Shown here in pieces: positions 24,097-24,739 of a stretch of DNA of 24,739 bases. The notes beneath the pieces were generated by a model. That model worked only from the letters and a program-made list of their open reading frames with translations, did no database searches and was not told the DNA's origin. The position numbers were made by a program, and so were the translations under genes. Source of the stretch: Stramenopiles sp. TOSAG23-3 (Eukaryota; Sar); the NCBI GenBank assembly GCA_900128585.1, contig LT642301.1, positions 1 to 24,739 on the forward strand, given 5' to 3'. The stretch's first letter is position 1, and every line of letters starts with the position of its first letter.

Positions 24097-24739
24097 ATGG
24101 GAGGCGCGGCGTCCGTGAAAAGCGAGGGGGAGGTCCGAACGATGAACCCTGCGGGGCTGGAAGCGTACGCGTTGGAAAGTGGCATGTCGTCGTTCGTGGC
24201 AGGAACGATCAAAACGCACGAAATTAGCGGGGACTTTGCGTACGAATTGGACGACGAAACGATTGGCGAGATCGCAGGGAACAGCCTGCTTCAAAAGAAA
24301 AAGCTGCTGTCGGCCGTTGGCAAGCTGCCCCGGGGCGGCGGGGGGCCCGACTCCGTAGAGTCCATGGCCAACGCCGCGGAAGAGCTGGAAGGCGAGGCGC
24401 GCGACCTTTTCGGACGGTACGATAGCAACGACGACACGTACTTGGACCAAGGCGAGTTCACCGTCCTCCTGTCGAACGAATTTGGCATCCCGCCGGACGA
24501 CGTCGCCCCGGTGTTCGACGAGTTTGACGACGACCACGACGGGAAGATATCGTTCGCAGAGTTCGTGCGGCACCACAACGCCCTCGTGGAACGGCAACAG
24601 CGGCGTACGCGCGGGGGGGTTGTCTCCGCCACCCAGGCCGTGAAAACGGGGCAAACCCTCGCCGGAATGTTCCCCAAAGGCAAGCGCATTGCCGTCGTGT
24701 TCGCGTGCGACGATTACACAGGGTCCGAGCACGACGGCA
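24097..24739 (+). CDS. Acylated SAM-domain/EF-hand protein (3' end outside the window)
   Basis: Partial, 214 residues readable from the ATG at 24097 and open at the right edge. The start MGGAASVKSE fits N-myristoylation (Gly2, Ser6). Residues about 16-77 look like a SAM (sterile alpha motif) domain, with KTHEISGDFAYEL and LLQKKKLLSAVGKL. Two canonical EF-hand calcium loops follow: 109-120 (DSNDDTYLDQGE) and 144-155 (DDDHDGKISFAE), both with all ligand positions filled. A linker leads to KGKRIAVVFACDDYTG (194-209), which resembles the first strand of caspase/metacaspase-like (C14) domains. That last point is weak, as the catalytic His and Cys would lie beyond the window. Likely a membrane-tethered, calcium-responsive protein; its effector domain is unread. 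Confidence 0.82.
   Translation, partial: MGGAASVKSEGEVRTMNPAGLEAYALESGMSSFVAGTIKTHEISGDFAYELDDETIGEIAGNSLLQKKKLLSAVGKLPRGGGGPDSVESMANAAEELEGEARDLFGRYDSNDDTYLDQGEFTVLLSNEFGIPPDDVAPVFDEFDDDHDGKISFAEFVRHHNALVERQQRRTRGGVVSATQAVKTGQTLAGMFPKGKRIAVVFACDDYTGSEHDG

Noticed and set aside
1-24739. Transposons, long terminal repeats, CRISPR arrays or rRNA
   Set aside because: No transposase or reverse transcriptase motif, no spaced identical repeats and no conserved rRNA segment was seen; repeats are simple microsatellites only.

Overview
The window is nuclear DNA of a unicellular eukaryote (protist) whose lineage I cannot fix. It carries purely eukaryotic genes: V-ATPase subunit a, the nucleolar protein Ebp2, a MOB4/phocein-type protein and class I HMG-CoA reductase. 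Coding regions are GC-rich (many codons ending in G or C) and are set in AT-rich spacers full of TTTC/GAAA-type tracts. Stops are TAA, TAG and TGA, so the code looks standard. No intron is needed in any gene. Two genes have a one-base frame break.

There are eleven genes, ten complete and one cut by the right edge, in order: IQ/pseudophosphatase-like protein (+, 719-3194, frame break), MOB4-like (-, 3417-4259), V-ATPase subunit a (+, 5672-8302), acylated ankyrin protein 1 (-, 8609-9259), secreted or lumenal methyltransferase-like protein (+, 10144-11556), aldo/keto reductase (+, 12067-13393, frame break), acylated ankyrin protein 2 (-, 13814-14686), membrane-anchored alpha/beta hydrolase (+, 15977-18862), Ebp2 (-, 19634-20479), HMG-CoA reductase (+, 21735-23234) and a SAM/EF-hand protein (+, 24097 to the edge). 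Strands nearly alternate. Divergent gaps are long (884-1412 bp) and convergent gaps shorter (222-771 bp). This rules out trypanosomatid-like one-direction gene clusters here.

The genes do not form a pathway or operon. Shared themes are: (1) three proteins starting with Met-Gly that look N-myristoylated, two of them ankyrin proteins and one an EF-hand protein; (2) an HMG-CoA reductase without its membrane domain but with a mitochondrial-type leader; (3) unusual architectures, namely a PTP-like domain whose nucleophile is Ser, a multi-span membrane region joined to an extracytoplasmic hydrolase, and SAM plus EF-hands leading into an unread C-terminal domain; (4) pyrimidine-rich tracts on the sense strand upstream of most genes, switching strand with gene direction.

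No rRNA, tRNA, CRISPR array or mobile element was recognised. The strongest items for follow-up are the pseudophosphatase, the mitochondrial-type HMG-CoA reductase, the two frame breaks and the strand-polarised tracts.
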